This document shows, one piece after another, positions 1-7,273 of a stretch of DNA of 29,953 nucleotides; position 1 is the stretch's first letter, and each line of letters opens with the position of its first letter. The translations under genes and the position numbers were made by a program. Location: contig CAVGND010000018.1 in the NCBI GenBank assembly GCA_963630555.1, positions 1 to 29,953 of the forward strand, written 5' to 3'. Source of the stretch: CAVALG01 sp963630555 (lineage in GTDB: Bacteria > Bacillota > Clostridia > Oscillospirales > Acutalibacteraceae). The notes beneath the pieces are model-generated. The model was not told the origin of the DNA and did no database searches. It saw nothing but the letters and a program-made list of their open reading frames with translations.

Positions 1-160
1 ACGGTCAAAACCCACCTCCCTCGTCAGAGGGAGGCAAGAACTTATGCGTACCGTCAGACTGTTAATCTACCGTCGGCGCGCAAGCCGCCGTTACCCACAA
101 TCTCTTGGCCCCATCTGACGAGGGGGCTGGCAAAACCGTAGGTTTTGACTGAGGGAGAGA
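1..160. repeat. MITE-like inverted-repeat element, left end possibly cut by the window
   Basis: The two ends of this stretch are imperfect inverted repeats: GTCAAAACC at 4-12 pairs with GGTTTTGAC at 141-149, and CCTCGTCAGA at 19-28 pairs with TCTGACGAGG at 114-123. The left arm also holds its own hairpin (CCTCCCT 15-21 / AGGGAGG 28-34). There is no coding potential. The arrangement resembles the small palindromic elements scattered between genes in clostridial genomes; no family name can be given from sequence alone. Confidence 0.5.
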
Positions 161-415
161 TACCTAAGGCTAACGGCAACCTTATTTTTTTATCTAACAT
201 CTACAGTCTAACATCTAATGTCTAGAACGGGAGGCAAGAGCAAGTGCGTGCAGTCAACGCTTAAACCACAGCAACTCGCATCTGGTATTTGCCGTCTGTC
301 GTCTGACATCCGAAATGGGGCAAGAACTTTCATTTCAAGCTATTATCATATGAATATTTTTCCGCAAAATCCGTTGCACGGTTCGACGAAAAATTCAGTA
401 TTTCCGCTTTCTTAC
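161..415. other. Non-coding upstream region with short degenerate direct repeats
   Basis: No supported gene. TCTAACATCT occurs twice (193-202 and 207-216), and GGGAGGCAAGA at 30-40 recurs at 229-239 with related flanks, suggesting decayed duplications of the upstream element. An open frame of 140 codons starts at 218, but it has no convincing ribosome binding site and runs through the two promoters and the terminator-like hairpins downstream, so it is not called. The AT-rich stretch just before 416 could serve as an UP element. Confidence 0.4.
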
Positions 416-444
416 TTGACAATATACTCGGGGGGGGGTATACT
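416..444 (+). promoter_or_regulatory. Promoter P1 with a poly-G spacer (putative phase-variable promoter)
   Basis: A perfect sigma-A type -35 box TTGACA (416-421) is followed by a 17-base spacer (422-438) and the -10 box TATACT (439-444). The last nine spacer bases (430-438) are all G and abut the -10 box. Seventeen bases is the optimal spacing, so G9 should be the strongest state; each gain or loss of a G changes the spacing by one. TATACT also occurs at 423-428, so the run is flanked by direct repeats. It reads toward the regulator at 770 and the operon behind it. Spacer homopolymers are a known phase-variation device (for example Neisseria porA); activity here is inferred. Confidence 0.8.
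430..438 (+). repeat. Poly-G tract 1 (G9) in promoter P1 spacer
   Basis: Nine G flanked by TC on the left and TAT on the right. It is the only tract of the ten outside a gene. Gain or loss of G alters promoter spacing (G8 = 16, G9 = 17, G10 = 18 bases). Confidence 0.9.
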
Positions 445-512
445 TAATGTAGGTTTTTGGTTTTTTGCACCGAATTTTCCAGTTTTTACTTGTATTATGA
501 TTGGCGAAGCCG

Positions 513-541
513 TTGACAAAATATGTTTATTGTGCTATCAT
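513..541 (+). promoter_or_regulatory. Promoter P2, tract-independent
   Basis: TTGACA at 513-518, a 17-base AT-rich spacer, then TATCAT at 536-541. It lies 97 bases downstream of P1 in the same direction, so it could provide basal expression whatever the length of the G run in P1. Transcription would begin near 548, immediately before a hairpin with a T run. Confidence 0.65.
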
Positions 542-549
542 ATTCAGGT

Positions 550-573
550 AGCCGCCGTGTTTCGGCTTTTTTT
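550..573 (+). terminator. Possible leader attenuator hairpin with T7
   Basis: AGCCG (550-554) and CGGCT (563-567) can pair around an 8-base loop and run directly into seven T (567-573). The stem is short, so termination would be weak. A competing hairpin, GCCGTGT (554-560) with ACACGGC (577-583), shares base 554 and would break this stem, giving a possible terminator/antiterminator pair. Transcripts from P1 would carry about 100 nt of leader before it. Confidence 0.35.
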
Positions 574-612
574 ACGACACGGCCGGGATTATATGCTCTT
601 TGAAATTTATTG

Positions 613-649
613 TTACGACATAATGAAAATTATGCCGTAAATATTTTTT
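613..649 (+). terminator. Terminator-like hairpin in the leader before the regulator
   Basis: TTACG-A-CATAAT (613-624) pairs with ATTATG-C-CGTAA (629-640) around a GAAA tetraloop: 11 base pairs with one A/C mismatch, followed by A/T and T6 (644-649). It lies downstream of both promoters and upstream of the first gene, so it could attenuate the operon. No antiterminator gene of the NusG/LoaP type is present in the window. Confidence 0.5.
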
Positions 650-769
650 ATGTTTTATCCATTCAATCGTTTGGAATAAAATGTTGAGCGGAGGGCAACA
701 AAGCCGATTATGACGAAGTTTAGCCGAAAAGCCGTTGTACTCCGATTGCATTTAAAAGAGGTGGTAAAA

Positions 770-1339
770 ATGGCTGCGGGCAGAGAAGCAAAAAAGCAGG
801 ATATGCTGAATACGATTCTGCGGATTTATGTCACTCAGGGGCTTGAAAACACAAGTATGAGAGATATATCGGCTGCATTAAAAATCAATATATCAACGGT
901 TTATGATTATTTTAAATCTAAGGAAGACCTTGTAATTGAAAGTGCAAAGTACTATATGCAGCAATTGGAGGAAAAGTTTGAAGAAGAATACCGCCAAATA
1001 GCGGCGGATTTAAAAACCGAAGTGAAGCGTGTTTTCGATTTGCTTATCGGGGAAAAACAGAATTTGCGTTTTATCTATCAGGTAATATCAAGCCCGATGT
1101 ATGGGGAACGCGGCAGACGCGAACTTGCGAAGATTTATACCGAGTATATGAAGTTTTCGGATATACTTGCCGTTAAATACGGAATCGACCCCGAACGGTT
1201 TGAAGAAGCGTTCCTTCTCTTTGTCGCAACGGTGCATGATTTCTGCCTGTGGGATAATGAGGAATTCGTTGATAAAAAACTGAAATGTATTTACTATTTG
1301 ATTGATAAAGAACTTGAAAAGAATGCGACGCTTAGGTAA
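770..1339 (+). CDS. TetR/AcrR-family transcriptional regulator
   Basis: A 189-residue protein with the TetR layout: an N-terminal three-helix DNA-binding domain (about residues 5-55, including the helix-turn-helix stretch SMRDISAALKINISTVYDYF) followed by an all-helical ligand/dimer domain without an obvious family match. I start it at ATG 770 because GAGGTGG (759-765) sits just upstream; an in-frame ATG at 710 lacks such a site. It is the first gene after P1 and P2 and 48 bases before the chain-length kinase, so it probably regulates this operon and itself. A weak imperfect palindrome (ATTC...GAAT, 661-677) upstream could be its operator. TetR regulators are not standard for capsule loci; ligand and target are unknown. 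Confidence 0.85.
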   Translation: MAAGREAKKQDMLNTILRIYVTQGLENTSMRDISAALKINISTVYDYFKSKEDLVIESAKYYMQQLEEKFEEEYRQIAADLKTEVKRVFDLLIGEKQNLRFIYQVISSPMYGERGRRELAKIYTEYMKFSDILAVKYGIDPERFEEAFLLFVATVHDFCLWDNEEFVDKKLKCIYYLIDKELEKNATLR

Positions 1340-1387
1340 AAACACGATTTCGGCGTCAGCCAACAGCAAAAGGAGTTATTTTTTATT

Positions 1388-2878
1388 ATGGAACAAGAAA
1401 AGGAAATAAAGGGCATAAACATTGCGGACGCCTTGACGTTAATCAGACATTATTTCTGGCTCCTTATTATAACCACCGCCGTTTTCGCTTCCGTTGCATT
1501 TACGGGTGTAAAGTATTTTACAGATGATACATACACCGCAACGGGCGTTTTATATGTAAGCAATAAAAGCAGCAACGATACCACCGATAATACGGAAGGC
1601 TCCATACAGAAAAGCGATATTGATACCTCAAAGACCATAAGCGCAACGTATATAGAACTTTTGCAAACCCGGGACTTTTTGGAAACCGTCAGCGATAAAT
1701 TGGGCAACGCGTTTTCCTGGTCTGAAATCAAATCAATGCTGACAATTTCGTCGGTGGGAGATACCGAACTTCTTAAAATTTCGGTTACGACCGAAAGTGC
1801 CGAGGATTCGTTCAGAATTGCACGAAGCATAATTTATCAGGCGCCGGAAAAATTATTGGAGATTTACGACGGCGGAAAAGTAAGCATAGCCGACGATGTA
1901 TATAAACCTTCCGCCCCCGATGATAAAAGGTTGATGATGAAGACCGTTTTGGGCGGTGTTATAGGGGCTGCCATAGGGTTGGCTGTAATTTTTGCAAGAT
2001 ATATTTTCGATCGGAAAATACACAGCAGTTCGGAGATATCAAAAAAATACGGTGCCTTTGTTCTCGGGGAATTGCCGAATTTGAATATCGGGTCTTCGGC
2101 TAAAAGGGGCTCAAAAAACAAAGTTGAGGACGGTACGGAAAAAATCTTAAGCAAGGACACGCCGTTCGATGTTTCCGAAACATATAAATCGATAAGAACA
2201 AATATAATGTTTTCCACCACAAAAACAAAAGGTGGAAAAGTGATTTTGGTATCAAGTTCCTGCCCCGGAGAAGGAAAAACGACCACGTCAATCAATATGG
2301 CTATCACGTTTGCTCAAACCGGTGCAAGAGTAATATTGTTGGACTGCGATTTAAGAAAATCAAGGGTGCATCGCTATTTACAGATTGAAAGAAAATCCGG
2401 TCTTTCCAATGTCGTGTGCGGATATACAAAACTTGACGATGTTATACAAAAAGATGTCAGGGTAAATCTGGATGTCTTAACTGCCGGTGAAATACCTCCC
2501 AATCCGGCGGAACTTTTAGGTACTGCCGAATTCAAGAATGTACTTGAACAATTAAAAGAGAAATATGATTACATATTTATAGATACCCCGCCGCTGACGG
2601 TAGTTACGGACGCTTCGATAATTATGAACAGTTGTGACGGCACCGTTATTGTGGCTCGCGAGAATGTTACTACGTTCGATATGATGGATGTAAGTATGGG
2701 CGAAGTATCACGGTCGGGAGCAAAACTTTTAGGAGTTATTCTGTTGGACAGTACGGAGCGCCAGAGAAAATACGGATATTACAGAACATACAGACACGGT
2801 TACAAGTACGGTTACAAGTACGGTTACAAGTATAAGTATGATTATAAATACGGAGATGATAAAACGGATAAGAGGTGA
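1388..2878 (+). CDS. Fused polysaccharide co-polymerase and BY-type tyrosine kinase (CpsC-CpsD/Wzc-like)
   Basis: Controls chain length and export of the polysaccharide at the membrane. The 496 residues contain a Wzz-like part with TM1 (about 21-43), an extracytoplasmic region (about 45-170), a proline-containing YKPSAP motif (172-177) and TM2 (about 186-207). A cytoplasmic bacterial tyrosine kinase domain follows: Walker A SSCPGEGKTT (K297), Walker A' ILLDCDLR (D319, D321), Walker B YIFIDTPP (395-402). The tail (462-488) is a tyrosine cluster for autophosphorylation, built on a 12-base DNA repeat. In many Bacillota CpsC and CpsD are separate proteins; here they are joined as in proteobacterial Wzc. 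RBS AGGAG at 1371-1375. The next gene encodes the matching phosphatase. Confidence 0.93.
   Translation: MEQEKEIKGINIADALTLIRHYFWLLIITTAVFASVAFTGVKYFTDDTYTATGVLYVSNKSSNDTTDNTEGSIQKSDIDTSKTISATYIELLQTRDFLETVSDKLGNAFSWSEIKSMLTISSVGDTELLKISVTTESAEDSFRIARSIIYQAPEKLLEIYDGGKVSIADDVYKPSAPDDKRLMMKTVLGGVIGAAIGLAVIFARYIFDRKIHSSSEISKKYGAFVLGELPNLNIGSSAKRGSKNKVEDGTEKILSKDTPFDVSETYKSIRTNIMFSTTKTKGGKVILVSSSCPGEGKTTTSINMAITFAQTGARVILLDCDLRKSRVHRYLQIERKSGLSNVVCGYTKLDDVIQKDVRVNLDVLTAGEIPPNPAELLGTAEFKNVLEQLKEKYDYIFIDTPPLTVVTDASIIMNSCDGTVIVARENVTTFDMMDVSMGEVSRSGAKLLGVILLDSTERQRKYGYYRTYRHGYKYGYKYGYKYKYDYKYGDDKTDKR
2798..2833 (+). repeat. Three 12-base tandem repeats coding for Gly-Tyr-Lys-Tyr
   Basis: The unit GGTTACAAGTAC occurs three times in a row (last base of the third copy differs), coding GYKY three times within the tyrosine-rich kinase tail. 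Unit gain or loss would keep the frame and change the number of phosphorylatable tyrosines. Confidence 0.85.
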
Positions 2879-2886
2879 CAACATAG

Positions 2887-3594
2887 ATGATAGATTTACA
2901 CTCGCATTTTTTACCGGGGATTGATGACGGTTCAAAAAATGCCGCTCAAAGTATTGCTATGTTGAAAGAAGCCTTTGCGCAGGGTGTTCGGCTATGTGTC
3001 GCAACACCTCATGCGATAATCCACTCCGACAATGATATTAAGGAGTTTTTACTTGCAAGAGAAAAAGCATTCGCACTGCTTAAATCAAGTTTGTCAAATA
3101 TAAATGATATTCCGCAACTCTCGGTCGGAGCAGAGGTTTATTTGGATAATGACATTAACCAATATAAAAACACAGAAGGGCTCTGTATTTACGGTACAAA
3201 TGCTTTGCTTATAGAATTCCCCCTTTCAAGACACATTTCAAAATATGCCGAAGAATGGTTTTATGAGTTGAACCGCAAAGGAATTGTCCCCGTTGTCGCA
3301 CATATAGATCGGTATGAATTTTGGGAGGAAATTTTTGAAAGAATGGAAGGATTGAAAGTTAATTATCAAATCAACGCCGCCAAATTCCTGTCAATATCGG
3401 GAAGAATGCAATTGCGAAAAATAATGAAATATGATAAGAACTTTATTATTTCAAGCGATATGCACAACACTTCAACCCGTGCCTGTAATATGGCTGCGGC
3501 ATATAAAAAGGCAAAAAGCAAATATCCGCATATTGCGGAAGACCTGTTTTTAAATAATGCAAAAAATATTTTAAACACGGTGAGTTTGCTTTAA
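2887..3594 (+). CDS. cpsB: CpsB/CapC-type PHP-domain protein-tyrosine phosphatase
   Basis: Metal-dependent phosphatase that dephosphorylates the tyrosine tail of the partner kinase. The 235 residues show the PHP metal-ligand pattern: DLHSH (H5, H7), GIDDGS, ATPH (H42), GAEVY (E83), VAHIDRY (H139) and SSDMHN (D191, H193), all as in Wzb-unrelated CpsB/YwqE enzymes. Its RBS GAGGTGA overlaps the kinase stop codon and the start lies 8 bases after it, so the two are translationally linked. Length and motifs are normal. Confidence 0.93.
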   Translation: MIDLHSHFLPGIDDGSKNAAQSIAMLKEAFAQGVRLCVATPHAIIHSDNDIKEFLLAREKAFALLKSSLSNINDIPQLSVGAEVYLDNDINQYKNTEGLCIYGTNALLIEFPLSRHISKYAEEWFYELNRKGIVPVVAHIDRYEFWEEIFERMEGLKVNYQINAAKFLSISGRMQLRKIMKYDKNFIISSDMHNTSTRACNMAAAYKKAKSKYPHIAEDLFLNNAKNILNTVSLL

Positions 3595-3661
3595 ATAATA
3601 TTTATACTGAATCGGAGCATAAAAATCACCTTGCGCCTGTATAAAATTTGCGGAGGAAAGT

Positions 3662-4771
3662 ATGGAACTTAAACCGTTCGAAAACAAAATCTGGCTGGCT
3701 TCGCCGACAATGCACGGTGAGGAACTTCAGTATATGACGGAAGCCTACAAGACCAACTGGATGTCCACGGTCGGCGCAAACATAGATGAAGCGGAACGCA
3801 TCGCGGCTGAAAAATCCGGCATGAAATATGCGGTCGGACTTTCTTCCTGCACCGCCGCACTCCATCTGTGCGTGAAACTCGCGGGCGAGAAATTGTACGG
3901 CAAACCCGCCGTTTCCCACGGCAGCTTGGAAGGCAAGCGTGTCTTCTGCTCCGATATGACCTTTGATGCAACGCTTAATCCGGTAGTTTATGAAGGTGGC
4001 ATTCCCATCTTTATTGACACGGAAGCGGCATCTTGGAACATGGATCCCGCGGCACTGGAAAAGGCGTTTGAACTGTATCCCGATGTTAAACTTGTTGTCT
4101 GTGCAGAACTTTACGGCTTTCCCGGACGCATTGACGAGATTAAACGTATCTGTGAGAAGCACGGTGCACTTCTGATTGAGGATGCCGCCGAAGCGATGGG
4201 CGCAACCGTGGACGGCAAGCAGTGCGGGAGTTTTGGCGACTACAGTGCCATCAGTTACAACGGAAACAAGATTATCACAGGTTCTTCCGGCGGTTGCCTT
4301 TTGACGAATAGTTTGGAAGATGCGAACAGAGTTCGCAAGTGGAGTACACAGAGCCGTGAGGCTGCTCCCTGGTATCAGCACGAAGAAGTGGGCTATAACT
4401 ACCGCATGAGCAATGTTATCGCTGGCGTTGTCCGTGGGCAGTACTGCCACCTTGAGGAGCATATTGAAGCTAAGAAGGCGGTCTATGAGAGATATAGAGA
4501 GGGACTTAAGGACTTGCCGGTTAAAATGAATCCAATCACAGAGGGCACTGAGCCGAACTACTGGCTGTCCGCTCTGATTATTGATAAAGAGGCGATGTGC
4601 GAACAGGTTAGGGATGACAGCAAGGCGTTATACCGTTCCGAACCCGGTAAGTCCTGCCCGACAGAGATACTGGAGGCGTTAAGTTATTTCAACGCTGAGG
4701 GACGCCCGATATGGAACCCCGTGCGCCATCAACCTGCATTTTGCGGGTTGCGTCCGAGAATGGCGGCGTAG
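3662..4771 (+). pseudogene. DegT/DnrJ/EryC1/StrS sugar aminotransferase, copy 1, C-terminally truncated
   Basis: Fold-type I PLP enzyme family that aminates nucleotide 4-keto sugars. The protein (369 residues) matches copy 2 (5186-6466) closely and without obvious gaps up to residue ~351 (GRPIW), with the PLP lysine in YNGNKIITGSSGG near residue 203. It then diverges into an unrelated tail ending at 4771. The last ~60 residues of the family, including the GGCEDVGADIFERG and CLPSD segments that complete the active site and dimer, are missing. The break at 4716 is exactly where an inverted copy of a 19-base repeat begins. RBS GGAGG at 3653-3657. It is probably inactive and is called a pseudogene, although the frame is otherwise intact and well kept. 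Confidence 0.75.
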
Positions 4772-5083
4772 AGAACAAAAATGGTGCTGGGAGTAACAGG
4801 AAATATGGTAAAAATGGCTGAAAAGCGGTGTTTCTTGATGCTGATAGATACATATTGAGGGCGTAGGAGAGCAGTAGACGAGCAGTAGACGACCCTCACA
4901 AAAATATGGGTTGATGACGCACGGGGTAGGTAGACAGGTGAACGATAGCCACAGGGCGGCAACTTGGAGTGAACAGAGGGCTTGAAACCGCTGATTTTCA
5001 GGGTAATAGGCGCTGTGGCTGACCCTGTGGGTTGATAACGCACGGGGTAGGTAGACAGGGCGAGGGTTGATGACGCACGGGGT
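4716..5083. mobile_element. Non-coding repeat-bounded element interrupting the aminotransferase (MITE-like)
   Basis: ACCCCGTGCGCCATCAACC (4716-4734) begins exactly where copy 1 of the aminotransferase loses similarity. Its reverse complement, with one mismatch, recurs at 5065-5083 (GGTTGATGACGCACGGGGT); internal direct copies lie at 4909-4927 and 5030-5048. The segment of about 370 bases therefore has inverted terminal repeats and no transposase. It also holds an 11-base tandem GAGCAGTAGAC (4869-4890) and an 8-base inverted pair CCACAGGG 4949-4956 / CCCTGTGG 5023-5030. No target-site duplication was recognised, and the lost aminotransferase end does not resume afterwards, so this was not a simple insertion. 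Confidence 0.5.
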
Positions 5084-5093
5084 GGGTAGACAC
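4908..5093 (+). repeat. Three direct copies of a ~30-base repeat
   Basis: GGGTTGATGACGCACGGGG followed by TAGGTAGACAG occurs at 4908-4937, again with one change at 5029-5058 (GATAACG), and at 5064-5093 with GGGTAGACAC at its end. Spacings are unequal (121 and 35 bases), so this is not a CRISPR array. The shared core matches the inverted copy at 4716-4734. Confidence 0.8.
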
Positions 5094-5185
5094 GCCGGTC
5101 TCTGAAAAAGAGATGTACATAGTACCGCATGAGACGGCAAAAAAGAACCACAGTAGTGTGGCGATAGAAAAGGGAGAACTAAGTA
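5084..5185. other. Gene-free spacer before aminotransferase copy 2
   Basis: This completes a stretch of about 410 bases (4772-5185) without a supported gene. It holds two small hairpins: TCTCT 5099-5103 / AGAGA 5109-5113, and CCACA 5148-5152 / TGTGG 5157-5161. The RBS AGGGAGA (5171-5177) for the next gene follows. I see no convincing promoter. Confidence 0.4.
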
Positions 5186-6466
5186 ATGGACGAGCGTTTT
5201 CGCGGAATTGAAAAGTTTGATAAAAAAGTCTGGCTCGCCACGCCGACCATGCATGGCGAAGAGCTGAAGTATATGACGGAAGCTTACGCGACCAACTGGA
5301 TGTCCACAGTAGGTGAAAACATCAACGAAGTGGAACGCATCGCGGCTGAGAAGGCTGAGGTGAGATATGCGGTGGGACTTTCTTCTTGCACGGCTGCATT
5401 GCACCTGTGCTGCAAGCTGGCGGGTGAGAGGCTGTATGGAAAGCCTGCGATAAGTCACGGAGCATTAGAGGGTAAGCGGGTTTTCTGCTCCGATATGACC
5501 TTCGATGCAACGCTTAATCCAGTGGTTTATGAAGGTGGCATTCCTGTGTTTATTGATACGGAAGCAGAGTCTTGGAACATGGATCCGGTGGCACTTGAGA
5601 AGGCGTTTGAACTGTACCCCGATGTGAAGCTCGTGGTATCTGCTGAACTCTACGGTTTCCCCGGACGGATCGATGAGATTAAGAGGATCTGTGAGGAACA
5701 TGACGCTCTTCTCATTGAGGATGCTGCCGAAGCAATGGGCGCGACTGTGGATGGTAAGCAGTGCGGTTCTTTCGGTGATTACAGCGCCATCAGCTATAAC
5801 GGCAATAAGATCATCACGGGAAGCTCTGGCGGTTGTCTGTTGACTAACAATATAGAAGATGCGAACAGGGCTCGTAAATGGTCTACACAGAGCCGTGAGG
5901 CTGCTCCATGGTATCAGCACGAAGAAGTCGGCTATAACTACAGGATGAGCAATGTGATTGCAGGAGTAATAAGAGGACAGTATGAACACCTTGAGGAGCA
6001 TATTGAACAGAAGAAGGCGGTTTATGAGAGGTATAAAGAAGGGCTTAAAGACCTGCCTGTGTCTATGAATCCGATCACAGATGGCACACAGCCGAACTAT
6101 TGGCTGTCTGCTCTAATAATTGATAAAGAGGCCATGTGTCAGCAAGTTAGGGATGATAGTAAGGCGTTATACAGGAGTGAAAAGGGCAAATCCTGCCCGA
6201 CGGAGATACTGGAGGCGTTAAGTTATTTCAACGCTGAGGGACGCCCGATATGGAAATGTATGCATCTCCAGCCAATGTATAGGATGCATCCGTTTATCAC
6301 ACGAGAGGGCAACGGCAGAGCAAGAACAAACGCCTATATCGCCGGTGGTTGTGAGGATGTCGGGGCAGATATCTTTGAGAGAGGTTGCTGTTTGCCGAGC
6401 GATAACAAGATGACGGCGGAGGAACAAGAAATCGTGATTGAGATTATTAGACGGTGTTTTGGATGA
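5186..6466 (+). CDS. DegT/DnrJ/EryC1/StrS-family sugar aminotransferase, copy 2 (PglE-like)
   Basis: PLP-dependent enzyme that transfers an amino group to a nucleotide-linked 4-keto sugar. The 426 residues are complete: SSCTAALHL for cofactor binding (about 67-75), EDAAEAMGA (D179 for the pyridine nitrogen), YNGNKIITGSSGG with the PLP lysine K208, and the C-terminal GGCEDVGADIFERGCCLPSD. Its neighbour is a PglC-type phosphoglycosyl transferase, the usual partner in bacillosamine-type pathways, and a PglD/NeuD-like acyltransferase lies at 23673. Exact substrate is inference. GC is higher than in the genes from 8 to 24 kb, suggesting a different history. Confidence 0.9.
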   Translation: MDERFRGIEKFDKKVWLATPTMHGEELKYMTEAYATNWMSTVGENINEVERIAAEKAEVRYAVGLSSCTAALHLCCKLAGERLYGKPAISHGALEGKRVFCSDMTFDATLNPVVYEGGIPVFIDTEAESWNMDPVALEKAFELYPDVKLVVSAELYGFPGRIDEIKRICEEHDALLIEDAAEAMGATVDGKQCGSFGDYSAISYNGNKIITGSSGGCLLTNNIEDANRARKWSTQSREAAPWYQHEEVGYNYRMSNVIAGVIRGQYEHLEEHIEQKKAVYERYKEGLKDLPVSMNPITDGTQPNYWLSALIIDKEAMCQQVRDDSKALYRSEKGKSCPTEILEALSYFNAEGRPIWKCMHLQPMYRMHPFITREGNGRARTNAYIAGGCEDVGADIFERGCCLPSDNKMTAEEQEIVIEIIRRCFG

Positions 6467-6520
6467 AAATTCTTGCTTGATAGGAAAGATTATCCACTGA
6501 ATGGAGACAGAAGAAAATAG

Positions 6521-7258
6521 ATGATAATACTTTGGATTATCCTTGGGATTGTGATTATAGCGGCTGTGGTTGCTGTGATTGCAGGGGTAGCGGATGCTAT
6601 AAGCCGACGAGAAAGCAGTCACAAGCCCTACGGACCATATGAAAAATACATAAAAAGACCGCTGGATGCATTTCTGGCAACAGGGGCACTGATTGTTTTC
6701 AGTCCGATATTATTGATCACAGCCATTCTTGTAAGAGTGAAGTTGGGAAGTCCGGTGTTATTTTGCCAAGAGCGCCCAGGGAAAGATGAGAAAATTTTCA
6801 AGCTTTACAAGTTCCGTACCATGACGGATGAACGGGATGAGAACGGGGAGCTGTTGCCAAATGATATGAGACTGGTTCCGTTTGGTCGCAAGTTGAGGTC
6901 AACATCACTCGATGAACTACCAGAGCTTTTTAATATAGTAAAAGGCGATATGGCTATCATCGGTCCACGACCTCTGTTAATAAGATATTTACCCGCATAT
7001 ACGGAAGTAGAGAAGCACAGACATGATGTTCGTCCGGGGCTATCAGGACTTGCACAAGCAAATGGAAGGAATTTTGTCAAGTGGGATCAGCGCCTTGCTT
7101 ATGACGTTGAATATGTAAATAAAATAACTTTTATAGGAGATCTAAGAATCATCGCAAAGACGATTTCAAAGGTGTTTTCGCATAGCGATGTGGCGGAAAA
7201 CCCAGATGACATTGATGAGGGATACCTTGATGAAATCCGAGCAGTTGATATTAAGTAA
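6521..7258 (+). CDS. Monotopic phosphoglycosyl transferase (initiating sugar transferase, PglC/WcaJ family)
   Basis: Transfers the first sugar-1-phosphate from a UDP-sugar to undecaprenyl phosphate on the cytoplasmic face of the membrane. The 245 residues have a leading hydrophobic helix (2-25), a second hydrophobic re-entrant segment after KRPLDAF (about 50-71) and the family signatures YKFRTM (96-101), SLDELPELFN with the catalytic Asp131-Glu132 dyad, IIGPRPLL (146-153) and RPGLSGLAQ (171-179). The extra N-terminal helix is a variation on the minimal ~200-residue PglC. It lies 54 bases after the aminotransferase, consistent with an amino sugar as first residue. GGAGA at 6502-6506 is a distant RBS. 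Confidence 0.92.
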   Translation: MIILWIILGIVIIAAVVAVIAGVADAISRRESSHKPYGPYEKYIKRPLDAFLATGALIVFSPILLITAILVRVKLGSPVLFCQERPGKDEKIFKLYKFRTMTDERDENGELLPNDMRLVPFGRKLRSTSLDELPELFNIVKGDMAIIGPRPLLIRYLPAYTEVEKHRHDVRPGLSGLAQANGRNFVKWDQRLAYDVEYVNKITFIGDLRIIAKTISKVFSHSDVAENPDDIDEGYLDEIRAVDIK

Positions 7259-7273
7259 GTGAGGAATGATAGG

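Noticed and set aside
430..438. G-quadruplex formed by the G runs
   Set aside because: A single uninterrupted run of nine G lacks the loops and four separate tracts for a stable intramolecular quadruplex; frame arithmetic explains the runs better.
218..640. Open frame of 140 codons upstream of the regulator
   Set aside because: No good ribosome binding site, odd composition, and it runs through both promoters and the hairpins.
3626..4462. Long minus-strand open frame opposite aminotransferase copy 1 (and similar ones at 4679-5458, 24417-25346, 28860-29888)
   Set aside because: They lie opposite well-supported genes in GC-richer stretches and show no family motifs; shadows of codon bias.
4908..5093. 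Repeats as a CRISPR array
   Set aside because: Only three direct copies with unequal spacing (121 and 35 bases), and no cas genes.
3662..6466. Diversity-generating retroelement (template and variable repeat) in the aminotransferase pair
   Set aside because: No reverse transcriptase in the window, and differences between copies are not limited to adenine positions.
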